Part shown: one piece after another, positions 1-8,537 of the stretch
Layout: every line of letters starts with the position of its first letter
How positions within the stretch are numbered: position 1 is the stretch's first letter
From: Afifellaceae bacterium
Lineage (GTDB): Bacteria > Pseudomonadota > Alphaproteobacteria > Rhizobiales > Afifellaceae
Direction of reading: 5' to 3'
DNA length: 64,000 nucleotides
Assembly (NCBI GenBank): GCA_028281235.1
Contig: JANQKG010000061.1
Coordinates: forward strand, 1 to 64,000
Translations under genes and position numbers: made by a program
The notes under the pieces: model-generated
Database searches by the model: none
What the model was told of the DNA's origin: nothing
Seen by the model: the letters and a program-made list of their open reading frames with translations, nothing else

Positions 1-329
<329 letters not shown>

Positions 330-545
330 AATGAGATCTTGAACCGGCACTGATCGCGCATTGACGAGGTCACACCGTCATCCATCCGATCCCCAACATC
401 CGAAGACATCGGTGACCACATGGCGACATGTGAGTTCTCTGAGAATACGCAAACCGCCGAAGTCTCGTTCGATGCGCCTGAACCGAAGGTCAAGCGGCAT
501 CCGCAAAGACTTCGCCGTCCACGCTTCTCTTTCTTCAAACCAAAT

Positions 546-556
546 TGTCAAAGAAC
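546..556 (-). promoter_or_regulatory. boxA-like rRNA antitermination site
   Basis: The minus strand reads GTTCTTTGACA, close to the bacterial boxA consensus (YGCTCTTTRAMA-like), about 220 bases before the 16S 5' end and inside the predicted leader. In characterised rRNA leaders boxA RNA recruits NusB/S10 so that polymerase resists Rho. The call rests on motif and position. Confidence 0.6.
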
Positions 557-715
557 CGGCCGTCACTGTCTGAGACAGGAAGGCCGCCCAGCCGATCGAT
601 CCACTCTCTCGGCCGCAACAGGTGCACCGGCCAGGCCGGAGGACCCCCATTGCTTGTCGGGAACACCAAATCGCAGAGGCGAGCGAAGTCCGGCCCTGCG
701 ACCGATGGAGCGCCT

Positions 716-744
716 GATATATGCCTCGCCGCCGAACGTGTCAA
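716..744 (-). promoter_or_regulatory. rRNA operon promoter (sigma70-type)
   Basis: On the minus strand a perfect -35 TTGACA (744-739) is followed by exactly 17 bases and a -10 TATATC (721-716), predicting a start near 709. This is the best -35/spacer/-10 match upstream of the 16S gene, at a typical distance, and it lies upstream of the boxA. A dyad fills the -41 to -61 region just upstream of the -35. Confidence 0.75.
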
Positions 745-749
745 CATCT

Positions 750-776
750 CCGACATCCCTCAGATGTCGGTTTTTT
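750..776 (+). terminator. Perfect 8-bp hairpin with T6 tail (intrinsic terminator or operator dyad)
   Basis: The plus strand reads CCGACATC (750-757), a five-base loop, GATGTCGG (763-770), then six T (771-776), the classical layout of a Rho-independent terminator for plus-strand transcription. No plus-strand gene lies upstream. For the rRNA promoter on the minus strand the same dyad is centred at about -51, where an activator or UP element would sit, so a protein-binding role is equally possible. Confidence 0.6.
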
Positions 777-994
777 GTCTGTTATCGGCGGCGCGCCAGG
801 AGCCTCCCGCACGCCGGAATTTTAACGGTTTTTGTCGCGTACGGCTACCGGCTTTGCACGCTGGGCTACACCTTCACCGCCGGTGCCGGATCACACATTG
901 ACAGCACCCTGCGGTGCCTGCGAGGAGGTGTCACGAAGAGGCCCAATTCCTGCGGCCTATTTCCGCGTCGGTTTGGCAGGGGAGATTCGGGGGC

Positions 995-2932
995 TTGGCA
1001 GCTCTGGAGGGACATCACCTCGAGCGACCGCTCGTCGACCTGGGCGACGAGGAGCCCCTTTTTACGCGCAATCTCACCAGCGGACCGCCGGACCGCCGGC
1101 GCGTCAGTCTCCGCTGGCTGGCGGGCTCCGTGCTCACCGGCATCTTCTCCGCCGCGCTGGTCGGCGGCGCACTCCACGCCGCTGTCGGTATCGACGATTA
1201 TCTGGTGGTTCGCCCGGCGCTGGCGCTTGGCACCTATGGCGACGACGCGGCCGCGGCGATCAAGGGCGACCGTTTCCGCCCCGTGCCGGAAAGCGAGGTG
1301 ACGCGTCGCGTTCTCTCAATCTCCACCGTGACGCGCTCCGGCGACCGCGACATCGTGCGTGTCCGCCCCTACGCGCATGTCCGCGCCAATCTTGCCGCGC
1401 CGGTGGAGGAGGATGTCACGACACGCATTCCTACCTTCCGCGCCGCCGATGTCTTCACCGCGCCGGAAGGCGAGGAACAAAGCCAGCCAACGGAGGTCGC
1501 CGCAAGCGATTCCATCTATGGCGCGGAGGTCGACGGCGAAGTGGAGATCAAGGTTGAGGATTTTCCGCTTGGCAGCGCCTTGTACGAGGATTCAGTCGCG
1601 CTCGATGTCTACGAGGTCGAGCAGATCGTGCGTGCTGCCGCACCCGACCTGGCGGAGGGCGCCGTGGAGGTAGCCTCGCTCCCTTATGTTGATCCGGCGC
1701 GCTTTGAGATGGCGAGCGCGGAAGCCGGCGCGCTGAACGCGCTTGCCGTTGCGATCGCGCCGGAGAACGTCTCGCTTCTGCAGAAGAGCGAAGTCACGGC
1801 GGACCTGTCGATTGAGGACAAGGTTCTGCCGGTGGTGGAAGGCGCATCGCTTCGCAAGATGCTGATGGAGGAAGGCGCCGACGAGGACGCCGCCGCGCGC
1901 ATCCAGTCGGCGCTTGTGGCGAACTTCGCCTTCGATTTCCGCGCCGGACAGAAGCTGCGCCTTGGTCTGGCCCCAAGCCCTGAGACCGGCGAAATGCGTC
2001 CGGTGCGCGTCAGCCTTTACCAGCACAATGACCGCCACATCGCCACCGTGGCATTGGCCGATACGGGCGTCTATGTCGCGGCCCGGGAGCCGGCGGAGGA
2101 GACAGAGCTCGTCGTCGTGGAGAAAGCGCCGCGCGGGGCACTGCCGACGCTGCATGAGGGGCTGTGGGGCACCGGCCTGACGCTCCGCATGCCGGAGGAT
2201 GTGATCAAGAACATCGGCAACATCTTCTCCTTCGACGTCGACTACCAGGCGCGCCTGTCACCCACCGACAATCTGGAGGTCATCTATTCGGCCGACGCCG
2301 AAACGGAGAACCCGGAAATCCTCTACGCGGCGCTGACGCTGGGCAACACCACCCATCGCTTCTATCGCTTCCGCAGCCCTGACGGGGCGATTGAGTATTA
2401 CGACCCGGACGGCAAAAGCGCCCAGAAGTTTCTGATGCGCAAGCCGGTGACGAAAGGGCGATTCACCTCAGGATTCGGTATGCGCCGCCATCCGATCTTG
2501 AAGCGCTACCGCATGCACCGAGGCGTGGATTGGGCGGCACCGCGCGGCACGCCGATTCTCGCCTCCGGCAACGGCGTAGTGGAGAAGATCGGCCGCGCCG
2601 CCGGATACGGCCGCCACATCACGCTGAAGCACCTGCATGGCTACAAAACGACCTACAATCATATGAGCGGCTATCTCAAAGGCCTGAAGCGCGGTGACAC
2701 CGTCAAGCAGGGCCAGGTGATCGGCTATGTCGGCTCCACAGGGCTCTCCACCGGACCGCATCTGCACTACGAGGTGCTGGTCAATAGTCGCTTCGTCGAT
2801 CCGATGAAGATCCGCGTGCCACGCGGCCGCGAATTGAAGGGCGCTGAGATGGTCGCCTTCACGCAAGAGCGCGAACGCATCGACGAGCTGTTAGTGCGCG
2901 ATGAAGGCCGCGTCGCCGCTGCAGAGAACTAG
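995..2932 (+). CDS. M23 family metallopeptidase (murein endopeptidase), membrane anchored
   Basis: This protein of about 645 residues has one membrane segment near residues 39-61 and a C-terminal LytM/M23 domain. The zinc site is visible as HRGVDWAAPRG (His about 508) and the HLHYE motif (His about 589 and 591), preceded by a His in NHMSGY. M23 enzymes with an N-terminal anchor cut peptide cross-links in murein, outside the inner membrane. The long middle part is as in rhizobial M23 proteins. The frame is open back to a GTG at 914 and contains no ATG near its start. I chose TTG 995 because GGGGAGA lies about 10 bases upstream, while GTG 914 has no ribosome binding site. The start is therefore uncertain; the function call is firm. 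Confidence 0.88.
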   Translation: MAALEGHHLERPLVDLGDEEPLFTRNLTSGPPDRRRVSLRWLAGSVLTGIFSAALVGGALHAAVGIDDYLVVRPALALGTYGDDAAAAIKGDRFRPVPESEVTRRVLSISTVTRSGDRDIVRVRPYAHVRANLAAPVEEDVTTRIPTFRAADVFTAPEGEEQSQPTEVAASDSIYGAEVDGEVEIKVEDFPLGSALYEDSVALDVYEVEQIVRAAAPDLAEGAVEVASLPYVDPARFEMASAEAGALNALAVAIAPENVSLLQKSEVTADLSIEDKVLPVVEGASLRKMLMEEGADEDAAARIQSALVANFAFDFRAGQKLRLGLAPSPETGEMRPVRVSLYQHNDRHIATVALADTGVYVAAREPAEETELVVVEKAPRGALPTLHEGLWGTGLTLRMPEDVIKNIGNIFSFDVDYQARLSPTDNLEVIYSADAETENPEILYAALTLGNTTHRFYRFRSPDGAIEYYDPDGKSAQKFLMRKPVTKGRFTSGFGMRRHPILKRYRMHRGVDWAAPRGTPILASGNGVVEKIGRAAGYGRHITLKHLHGYKTTYNHMSGYLKGLKRGDTVKQGQVIGYVGSTGLSTGPHLHYEVLVNSRFVDPMKIRVPRGRELKGAEMVAFTQERERIDELLVRDEGRVAAAEN

Positions 2933-3029
2933 CGGTCCCGGCTGAAAAACACCACTTCTGTCAGCATTTCGCCACAGAAATGCAATTTTTAGATGCATAC
3001 ACTCTCATGCCACGACATGGGAGGATGTC

Positions 3030-4208
3030 ATGCCAAGCAAGAAATCACAGCGCGACGAAGAATACGACGACCCGCAGGATGACGAGAACGGTGCGGCCTC
3101 GCAGGGCGAGTTGGACGACGACAGCATCCTCGACCCCGAGGAAGACGATGTAGAGCCGGACCACGCAGCGGCGGAAGCGACCGCGCCAAGCGGCGCACTG
3201 CTGGAACTCCATGCGGAGGTGGAGAAGGCCCTGTTTGCTCAAGAGCCGCCTGAGGGCGGCGTCTTTGCAGCGGCGGAGGCGTTTCAGGGCGCCAACAATG
3301 TCGTGGGCGTTGGCATCGGCAGCGCCGAGCGCGACTTGGACCAGGTCGACGACGACGGGCCCGGAACGCCGGTTCTGAATGTCTATGTTGCCGAACCGGC
3401 CTCGCAGGACGCCGCCCGCGCCTGCGTGGTCGACGGGCTTGGCGTGCGCGCGCTTGCCAGCGATCGGATGCCCGTCAATGTCATCGTGACCGGACCGATT
3501 GAGGCGCTGCGGCACACCCATCGCGAACGGCCGTCGCCGAACGGCATTTCTGTCGGGCACGTGGCGATCACGGCGGGAACGCAAGGCTGCCTTGCTCGCG
3601 GCCGCTCCGGTGCCCGTCGGCGGCGGGTGCTGATCCTCAGCAACAACCACGTGCTCGCCAATTCCAACAATGCACAAGGCGGCGATACGATCATACAGCC
3701 CGGCCGCGCCGATGGCGGCCGCAGCCCTCAGGATCGCATTGCGGTGCTGGAGCGTTTCGTTCCCATCGACTTCGCCGGCGGCCAGAACTTCGTGGATTGC
3801 GCCACCGGCTGGGCCTGGCACAAACGCGTGCGCCGCGAGTTTATCTATCGCTCCGGCGGCCGCTGGCGCTACTTCCGTGTGAGCAGCCAGACCCGCGCCT
3901 GCCAGGTCGGGCTGATTGTAGGCAAGAGCGGCCGCACGACGCAGCTCACGGCGGGGCGCATCACCGACTGCAGCGCCAGCATCCGCGTGAATTTCGGCCC
4001 CGGCCGTGTGGCGAACTTTCGCGACCAGATCACCATCCGCGGCCTCCGCGGCGATTTCAGCAGAGGCGGTGATTCCGGCTCGCTGATCTGGTCCTGGGAC
4101 GGCCGCCGCAACCCGGTCGGATTGTTGTTCGCCGGCGGTGGTGGCTTCACCTTTGCCAACAAGATCAACCGCGTGCTTGCCGCACTCGATATAAGCCTCT
4201 ACACCTAG
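3030..4208 (+). CDS. Trypsin-like serine protease with N-terminal VGVG domain
   Basis: The ATG at 3030 follows a clear GGGAGG. The 392-residue protein starts with about 50 very acidic, low-complexity residues and has no signal peptide, so a cytoplasmic location is likely. Residues about 55-160 form a small domain with the pattern NVVGVGIG...NVYV...MPVNVIVTGPIEAL. The rest looks like a chymotrypsin-fold protease: His207 in SNNHVLAN, Asp256 in FVDCATG and Ser349 in GGDSGSLIW fit a complete triad. Cleavage specificity and substrate cannot be read from the sequence. The next gene encodes a free-standing protein resembling the N-terminal domain, which suggests they work together. An alternative is that the triad is retained in a non-protease scaffold. 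Confidence 0.72.
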   Translation: MPSKKSQRDEEYDDPQDDENGAASQGELDDDSILDPEEDDVEPDHAAAEATAPSGALLELHAEVEKALFAQEPPEGGVFAAAEAFQGANNVVGVGIGSAERDLDQVDDDGPGTPVLNVYVAEPASQDAARACVVDGLGVRALASDRMPVNVIVTGPIEALRHTHRERPSPNGISVGHVAITAGTQGCLARGRSGARRRRVLILSNNHVLANSNNAQGGDTIIQPGRADGGRSPQDRIAVLERFVPIDFAGGQNFVDCATGWAWHKRVRREFIYRSGGRWRYFRVSSQTRACQVGLIVGKSGRTTQLTAGRITDCSASIRVNFGPGRVANFRDQITIRGLRGDFSRGGDSGSLIWSWDGRRNPVGLLFAGGGGFTFANKINRVLAALDISLYT

Positions 4209-4214
4209 TGACAC

Positions 4215-4246
4215 CGGATCGGGGGCCGATCTCGGTCCCCGATCCG
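4215..4246 (+). terminator. Strong hairpin after the protease gene, no T-run
   Basis: Seven bases after the stop codon a 10-bp perfect stem CGGATCGGGG / CCCCGATCCG is extended inwards by a G-T pair and CCGA/TCGG. No T tract follows, so it is not a textbook intrinsic terminator. It could stabilise the upstream mRNA end or reduce read-through into the small gene at 4319. Confidence 0.4.
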
Positions 4247-4318
4247 CACTTGGTCTGCACATCGACAGGGCTTTGCGCTAGCTAAGCTCATGGCCGTGTC
4301 CAATGAAGGAGTGGCTTC

Positions 4319-4591
4319 GTGAGCGCCGGAAACCTGCCGAAAGACGTCAGCGTCCCGTACAATCCAGAAGATGACGAGCCGGCAAACGCTGCAGAAGACG
4401 TGAAGCGGCGGCACGAGGAGGAGCTTCTTGGCCTACCGGGTGTCACCGGCGTCGGCGTCGGTCGCGGCCCGGTCGGCGACGATGCGATTGTGGTCTATTT
4501 GAAGGAGCAATCGGAGGCGTCGCGGATTCCTGGAACGATCGAAGGAATTCCGGTGGTGACCGAGGTCACCAGCGATATCGAAGCGTATTAG
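4319..4591 (+). CDS. Small hypothetical protein resembling the protease N-terminal domain
   Basis: The GTG start at 4319 has an AAGGAG seven bases upstream, which decides the start. The 90-residue acidic product contains GVTGVGVGRG, a VVYLKE strand and IEGIPVVTEVTSDIEAY. The order and spacing of these segments parallel residues about 90-160 of the protease encoded just upstream (VVGVGIG, LNVYVAE, MPVNVIVTGPIEA). There is no signal peptide or membrane segment. I infer a common origin with that domain; an inhibitor, chaperone or substrate role is possible but not shown. It lies between the protease and gamma-glutamyltransferase on the same strand, with 31 bases to the latter. Confidence 0.65.
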   Translation: MSAGNLPKDVSVPYNPEDDEPANAAEDVKRRHEEELLGLPGVTGVGVGRGPVGDDAIVVYLKEQSEASRIPGTIEGIPVVTEVTSDIEAY

Positions 4592-4622
4592 GAACGCACC
4601 CTTTTTAGGCCGGCTCGTCAAC

Positions 4623-6347
4623 ATGTCCTCCGTCGCCGCCTCTCTGCGGGCGGGTGCAATCACCCTTCTTCTCCTCTCGCCTGCGCTTGCGCAGCAGGAC
4701 ATCTATTCCCGCATGGACCGCATCCATCCGGTCTATGCGCCGCACGGCATGGTGGCGAGCCAGGAGCGGCTGGCGACTGAAGTGGGCGTCGACATTCTCA
4801 AGGCCGGCGGCAATGCAGTCGATGCCGCTGTCGCGGTCGGCTTCGCGCTTGCCGTCACGCTTCCGCAGGCCGGCAATCTCGGCGGCGGCGGCTTCATGCT
4901 CGTGCATGACGCGGCAAGCGGCGACACCGCCGCCATCGACTATCGCGAAACCGCACCGGCCGCCGCCACACGCGACATGTATCTCGATACCGACGGCAAC
5001 GCCGATCCCAACCTATCGCGCTTCACGCCGCTTGCAATCGGCGTACCGGGCACGGTCGCCGGCCTGGCGCTGGCGCTGGAGCGCTACGGAACGATGCCGC
5101 TTGCCGACGTGCTCGCCCCGGCCATTCGCCTGGCGGAGGACGGCTTTGAGGTCACCGCCGAGCTGTCCCAATCGCTGAAGCGCAGCCAGGAGCGGCTGAG
5201 CCAATGGCCGTCAACCGCGGCCATATTCTACAAGCCCGACGGCGCCACCTATGAGCCGGGCGAAACGCTCATGCAGCCCGACCTTGCCGCCTCGCTCGGC
5301 GCCATCGCTATGGAAGGCCCCGCCGCCTTCTACGAGGGCGACATCGCTGAAGCGATCGCCGCGGAGATGGAGCGCTCCGGCGGCCTCATCACGCGCGACG
5401 ACCTTTCCGCCTACAAGGCGATCGTGCGGGAGCCGGTGGCCGGCACCTATCGCGGCTACGACATCCGCTCCATGCCGCCGCCATCGTCAGGCGGAACGCA
5501 CATTGTGCAGATCCTCAACATCCTCGAAGGCTTCGATGTCGCCGAGCTCGGCGCCGGCAGCGCCGCGGCCATCCATCTGATGGCAGAGGCCATGAAGCGT
5601 GCTTACGCCGACCGCAGTGCGTTCCTAGGCGACAGCGACTTCGTCGAAGTGCCTCTCGCCGGCCTCACGAGCAAGGCCTATGCGGCGTCGCTTCGTGGCG
5701 GCATCGATGCCGACCGCGCCACGCCGTCCGAGACAATCGCGCCCGGCACGTCGCTTGCCCACGAAAGCGACCAGACCACGCATTTCTCCGTCATCGACGC
5801 GAACGGCAATGCGGTGTCAAACACCTACACGCTGAATTTCGGCTACGGCATGGGTCTCGTTGCGGAAGGAACCGGCATTTTGCTCAACAACGAGATGGAT
5901 GATTTTTCCGCCAAGCCGGGCGTGCCCAACGCCTATGGGCTGATCGGCGGCGAGGCGAATGCGATCGAAGCCGGTAAGCGCCCGCTCTCCTCCATGAGCC
6001 CGACGATCGTTCTGAAGGACGGCAAGGTGTTTCTCGTCGCCGGCAGCCCCGGCGGTAGCCGCATCATCACGACGACGCTGCAGATCATCATGAACGTCAT
6101 CGACCACGGCATGAATGTCGCCGAGGCAAGCGTCGCGCCGCGCATCCATCACCAATGGCTGCCGGACGAGCTGCGCGTGGAGGAAGGGCTGAGCCCGGAC
6201 ACGATCCGCCTTCTGGAAGAGAAGGGTCATGTGATCGCCTTGAAGTCCACGATGGGGTCGACGCAATCGATCCTGCGCCGCGACGACGGCGCGCTGTTTG
6301 GCGCCTCCGATCCTCGCCGCGCCACTTCGCTGACGGCCGGGCATTAG
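4623..6347 (+). CDS. ggt: Gamma-glutamyltransferase, periplasmic
   Basis: The 574-residue product is a full-length GGT precursor. It begins with a signal peptide (hydrophobic core then SPALAQQ, cleavage probably after Ala23). NAVDAAVAVGFALAVTLPQ and GNLGGGGFML in the N-terminal part are family hallmarks. TTHFSV at residue 385 is the autoprocessing site whose first Thr becomes the nucleophile of the small subunit. The PLSSMSP and GSPGGSRIITT oxyanion and substrate-binding segments are also present. The enzyme hydrolyses or transfers the gamma-glutamyl group of glutathione in the periplasm. The gene follows the small VGVG gene by 31 bases and ends just before a palindromic repeat pair. Confidence 0.95.
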   Translation: MSSVAASLRAGAITLLLLSPALAQQDIYSRMDRIHPVYAPHGMVASQERLATEVGVDILKAGGNAVDAAVAVGFALAVTLPQAGNLGGGGFMLVHDAASGDTAAIDYRETAPAAATRDMYLDTDGNADPNLSRFTPLAIGVPGTVAGLALALERYGTMPLADVLAPAIRLAEDGFEVTAELSQSLKRSQERLSQWPSTAAIFYKPDGATYEPGETLMQPDLAASLGAIAMEGPAAFYEGDIAEAIAAEMERSGGLITRDDLSAYKAIVREPVAGTYRGYDIRSMPPPSSGGTHIVQILNILEGFDVAELGAGSAAAIHLMAEAMKRAYADRSAFLGDSDFVEVPLAGLTSKAYAASLRGGIDADRATPSETIAPGTSLAHESDQTTHFSVIDANGNAVSNTYTLNFGYGMGLVAEGTGILLNNEMDDFSAKPGVPNAYGLIGGEANAIEAGKRPLSSMSPTIVLKDGKVFLVAGSPGGSRIITTTLQIIMNVIDHGMNVAEASVAPRIHHQWLPDELRVEEGLSPDTIRLLEEKGHVIALKSTMGSTQSILRRDDGALFGASDPRRATSLTAGH

Positions 6348-6360
6348 AGTCCCCTCTCGT

Positions 6361-6474
6361 CGTCATTGCCGGGCTTGACCCGGCAATCCATGATGCAAGC
6401 GCTTTCCATACGTAAGAGAGGTTGGTGTGGATGCCCGGATCATCCCCCGACTTGATCGGAGGACCGGGCATGAC
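6361..6474. repeat. Pair of palindromic intergenic repeats (GTCATTGCCGGG type)
   Basis: A first hairpin ATTGCCGGG-CTTGA-CCCGGCAAT occupies 6365-6387. A second, ATGCCCGG ... CCGGGCAT, occupies 6431-6471. Together they start with cgtcatt and end with catgacg, so the unit is itself palindromic. Such short repeats are scattered in hyphomicrobial genomes. They follow the ggt stop and are the only structure found in the 302-base gap 6348-6649, which has no gene; the rest of the gap holds nothing I recognise apart from the ribosome binding site of the next gene. Confidence 0.7.
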
Positions 6475-6649
6475 GACCGAAGTGGAGCGCGCGCTAAGAC
6501 TGACCTGCCAACCAGGATGATAAAGAGAGGAGCCGTGCGCATCCCCGTATTGTCGCTGCGCCAACGCAGGAGGTCCCAATTGCGCCTCGTGGCGGTGCCG
6601 GCGAACCGCTAAGCTGAAGCGGGAATCAGATCGGGCGGAGGGCTCTCGC

Positions 6650-7390
6650 ATGGTGGCTGCGATCCGCGGAGGGTTTGGGCTGCTGGCCGGCACGCTCCGC
6701 GACCTTGCACCGATCCTCCTCGTCGTCGCTTTCTTTCAGCTCGTCGTGCTGCGCCAGCCGGTCGACAATTTGACGGACATCGCCATCGGGTTGGTGTTCG
6801 TCATGCTTGGGCTCGCAATCTTCATACGCGGATTGGAAACGGCCCTCTTCCCCTTCGGCGAAGCAGTGGCAAACGCCTTCGCCCACAAGGGCTCAGTCTT
6901 TTGGCTCTTGAGCTTCGCCTTTGGTCTCGGCTTCGGCACGACGGTGGCGGAGCCGGCACTCATCGCCGTCAGCGAGGAGGCCGCCGCGGCGCTGGCCGGC
7001 GCCGGCGCCATTGCGCCCGGCGAGGTGAGCGAAGAGCAGCACGCCGACGCGCTGCGCTACACCGTCGCTGCCTCCGTCGGCAGCTCTTTGGTGCTCGGTG
7101 TCTTCCGCATCCTCAAGGGCTGGCCGATCCATTGGATCATCATCAGCGGATACGTGATCGTGGTCATGCTGACCTCCGTCGCACCGCAGGAGATCACCGG
7201 CATTGCCTTTGACAGCGGCGGTGTCACGACCTCCACGATCACCGTGCCGCTGGTGACGGCGCTCGGCGTCGGGTTGGCCACGGCCATCAAGGGCCGCAAT
7301 CCCATGGTTGACGGCTTTGGGCTGATCGCTTTCGCGAGCCTCATGCCGATCATCTTCGTTCTCGTCTTCGGCATCGTCATCTCAGCATGA
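6650..7390 (+). CDS. DUF1538 family membrane protein, copy A
   Basis: A 246-residue, very hydrophobic protein with about six or seven membrane segments. Two motifs mark the DUF1538 family: FGTTVAEP at residues 95-102 and [16 protein letters not shown] at 187-202. Both are glycine/threonine-rich breaks in helices, as seen in substrate or ion paths of transporters. GGAGGG upstream supports the ATG. It is the first gene of a four-gene operon and its stop overlaps the start of copy B by four bases. The function of DUF1538 is not known to me; a PII-gated transporter is an inference from the neighbours. Confidence 0.85.
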   Translation: MVAAIRGGFGLLAGTLRDLAPILLVVAFFQLVVLRQPVDNLTDIAIGLVFVMLGLAIFIRGLETALFPFGEAVANAFAHKGSVFWLLSFAFGLGFGTTVAEPALIAVSEEAAAALAGAGAIAPGEVSEEQHADALRYTVAASVGSSLVLGVFRILKGWPIHWIIISGYVIVVMLTSVAPQEITGIAFDSGGVTTSTITVPLVTALGVGLATAIKGRNPMVDGFGLIAFASLMPIIFVLVFGIVISA

Positions 7391-8187
7391 GCGCAATGTT
7401 TCAGGCCCTTGTCGAAACGATCGCCTCCACATTGTTTGACGTGGCGCCGATCGCCGCGATCCTCATCGGCTTCCAGGTCGGCGTGCTCCGTCGCCGCATT
7501 CCCAATCTTCGCCAGGTGCTCTTGGGCTCCGTCTACGTCATCCTCGGACTGAGCTTTTTCCTGTTCGGACTGGAGCGCGCGCTCTTCCCCCTTGGCCGCG
7601 CCATGGCGGAGCAGCTGACCGATCCCGGATTCCTTGGTGGCGCGCCGGGCGTCGCGCTGCGCTGGCACGAATATTACTGGACTTATCTTTTCGCCTTCGC
7701 GATCGGGTTCTCCACGACAATCGCCGAGCCGTCCCTGATCGCCGTCGCCATCAAGGCGCGCGAGGTCTCCGGCGGCACGGTTGGTGCCTGGGGCCTGCGG
7801 ATTGCCGTGGCGCTCGGCGTCGCCCTCAGCCTGTCCGTCGGCGCGCTCAGGATCGTCACCGGCACGCCGCTCTATGTCTATATGGTCATCGGCTACATCG
7901 TCGTCGTGATTCAGACCATGTTCGCGCCGCGTATGATCATTCCGCTGGCTTACGATTCCGGCGGCGTCACCACATCCACCGTCACCGTGCCGCTGGTTGC
8001 GGCCCTGGGCCTCGGCCTTGCATCAAGCGTGCCCGGCCGCAGCGAACTGATCGACGGGTTCGGCCTGATCGCGCTGGCCAGCCTGTTTCCGATGATAACC
8101 GTTATGGGCTACGCGCAGATCGGCGCCTGGCTTGCCGGCCGGCGGTCACGGCTCGGCCCGTACGATACAGGAGAACATGAGCCATGA
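7387..8187 (+). CDS. DUF1538 family membrane protein, copy B
   Basis: The 266-residue protein parallels copy A along its length: FSTTIAEP at residues 108-115 and [15 protein letters not shown] near 190-204, in the same order and with similar helix spacing. The start overlaps the copy A stop (ATGA) and its own stop overlaps the PII-like gene (ATGA), so the genes are probably translationally coupled. The two copies differ in their loops, as expected of an old duplication that may form a heteromeric membrane complex. No catalytic residues are recognisable. Confidence 0.85.
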   Translation: MSAMFQALVETIASTLFDVAPIAAILIGFQVGVLRRRIPNLRQVLLGSVYVILGLSFFLFGLERALFPLGRAMAEQLTDPGFLGGAPGVALRWHEYYWTYLFAFAIGFSTTIAEPSLIAVAIKAREVSGGTVGAWGLRIAVALGVALSLSVGALRIVTGTPLYVYMVIGYIVVVIQTMFAPRMIIPLAYDSGGVTTSTVTVPLVAALGLGLASSVPGRSELIDGFGLIALASLFPMITVMGYAQIGAWLAGRRSRLGPYDTGEHEP

Positions 8188-8537
8188 AGTTCAAGCTCAT
8201 CGTCGCCATGACGGAGAACGGCCTGACCGAGCGGGCGATCGAGGCGGCGCGCGCGCGTGGCGCGACAGGCGCCACCGTCGTCACAAGCGCCCGCGGCGAA
8301 GGCCTGCACCCCACTCAGAGCTTCTTCGGGCTCACCGTCTCGGGCCAACGCGACATTCTCTTCTTTCTGGTGGAGGCACATCGCAGCCGCGAAATCCTTG
8401 AGGCTATCGGCTCCGCCTGCCGCTTTGACGCCGATCCGGGGGCGGGCGTCGCCTTCCAGGTCGACATTGAGGACGCCGTCGGCCTGCGTGCGCAAATCAG
8501 CAGCATTCAACAGGTGATCAGCGAGGAGGAGCTATGA
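8184..8537 (+). CDS. PII-like signalling protein
   Basis: A 117-residue protein with the ferredoxin-like layout of PII proteins: a first strand KLIVAMTENG, helix TERAIEAARARGATGATVV, then the SARGEG turn, a short T-loop region (LHPTQSFFGLTVSGQR) and a strand DILFFLVE. The loop is about eight residues shorter than in E. coli GlnB and has no tyrosine, so uridylylation as in GlnB is not possible. It overlaps the DUF1538 gene upstream and the CBS gene downstream by four bases each. By analogy with GlnK-AmtB and SbtB-SbtA I infer that it binds the DUF1538 proteins and reports a small ligand, possibly an adenine nucleotide. Confidence 0.78.
   Translation: MKFKLIVAMTENGLTERAIEAARARGATGATVVTSARGEGLHPTQSFFGLTVSGQRDILFFLVEAHRSREILEAIGSACRFDADPGAGVAFQVDIEDAVGLRAQISSIQQVISEEEL

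Larger units (their letters stand above)
330..913. other. rRNA operon leader and upstream spacer, no protein gene
   Basis: This 584-base stretch holds the transcribed leader of the rRNA operon (about 380 bases from the predicted start near 709 to the 16S 5' end), its boxA, its promoter, and the dyad at 750-776. Reading frames here are open only because the DNA is GC-rich. None has a ribosome binding site or a recognisable product, so none is called. Confidence 0.7.

Noticed and set aside
420-1301. Plus-strand frame across the rRNA leader into the M23 gene
   Set aside because: It runs through the rRNA promoter and then out of frame through the M23 gene, with no binding site or recognisable product.
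2980-2998. ATGCA/TGCAT dyad before the protease gene as an operator
   Set aside because: Only five-base arms; such dyads are common by chance, and no promoter is recognisable around it.
3045-4262. Open minus-strand frame of about 405 codons
   Set aside because: It is antisense to the protease gene, which has a ribosome binding site, motif triad and sensible codon use. Long antisense frames are expected in GC-rich DNA.
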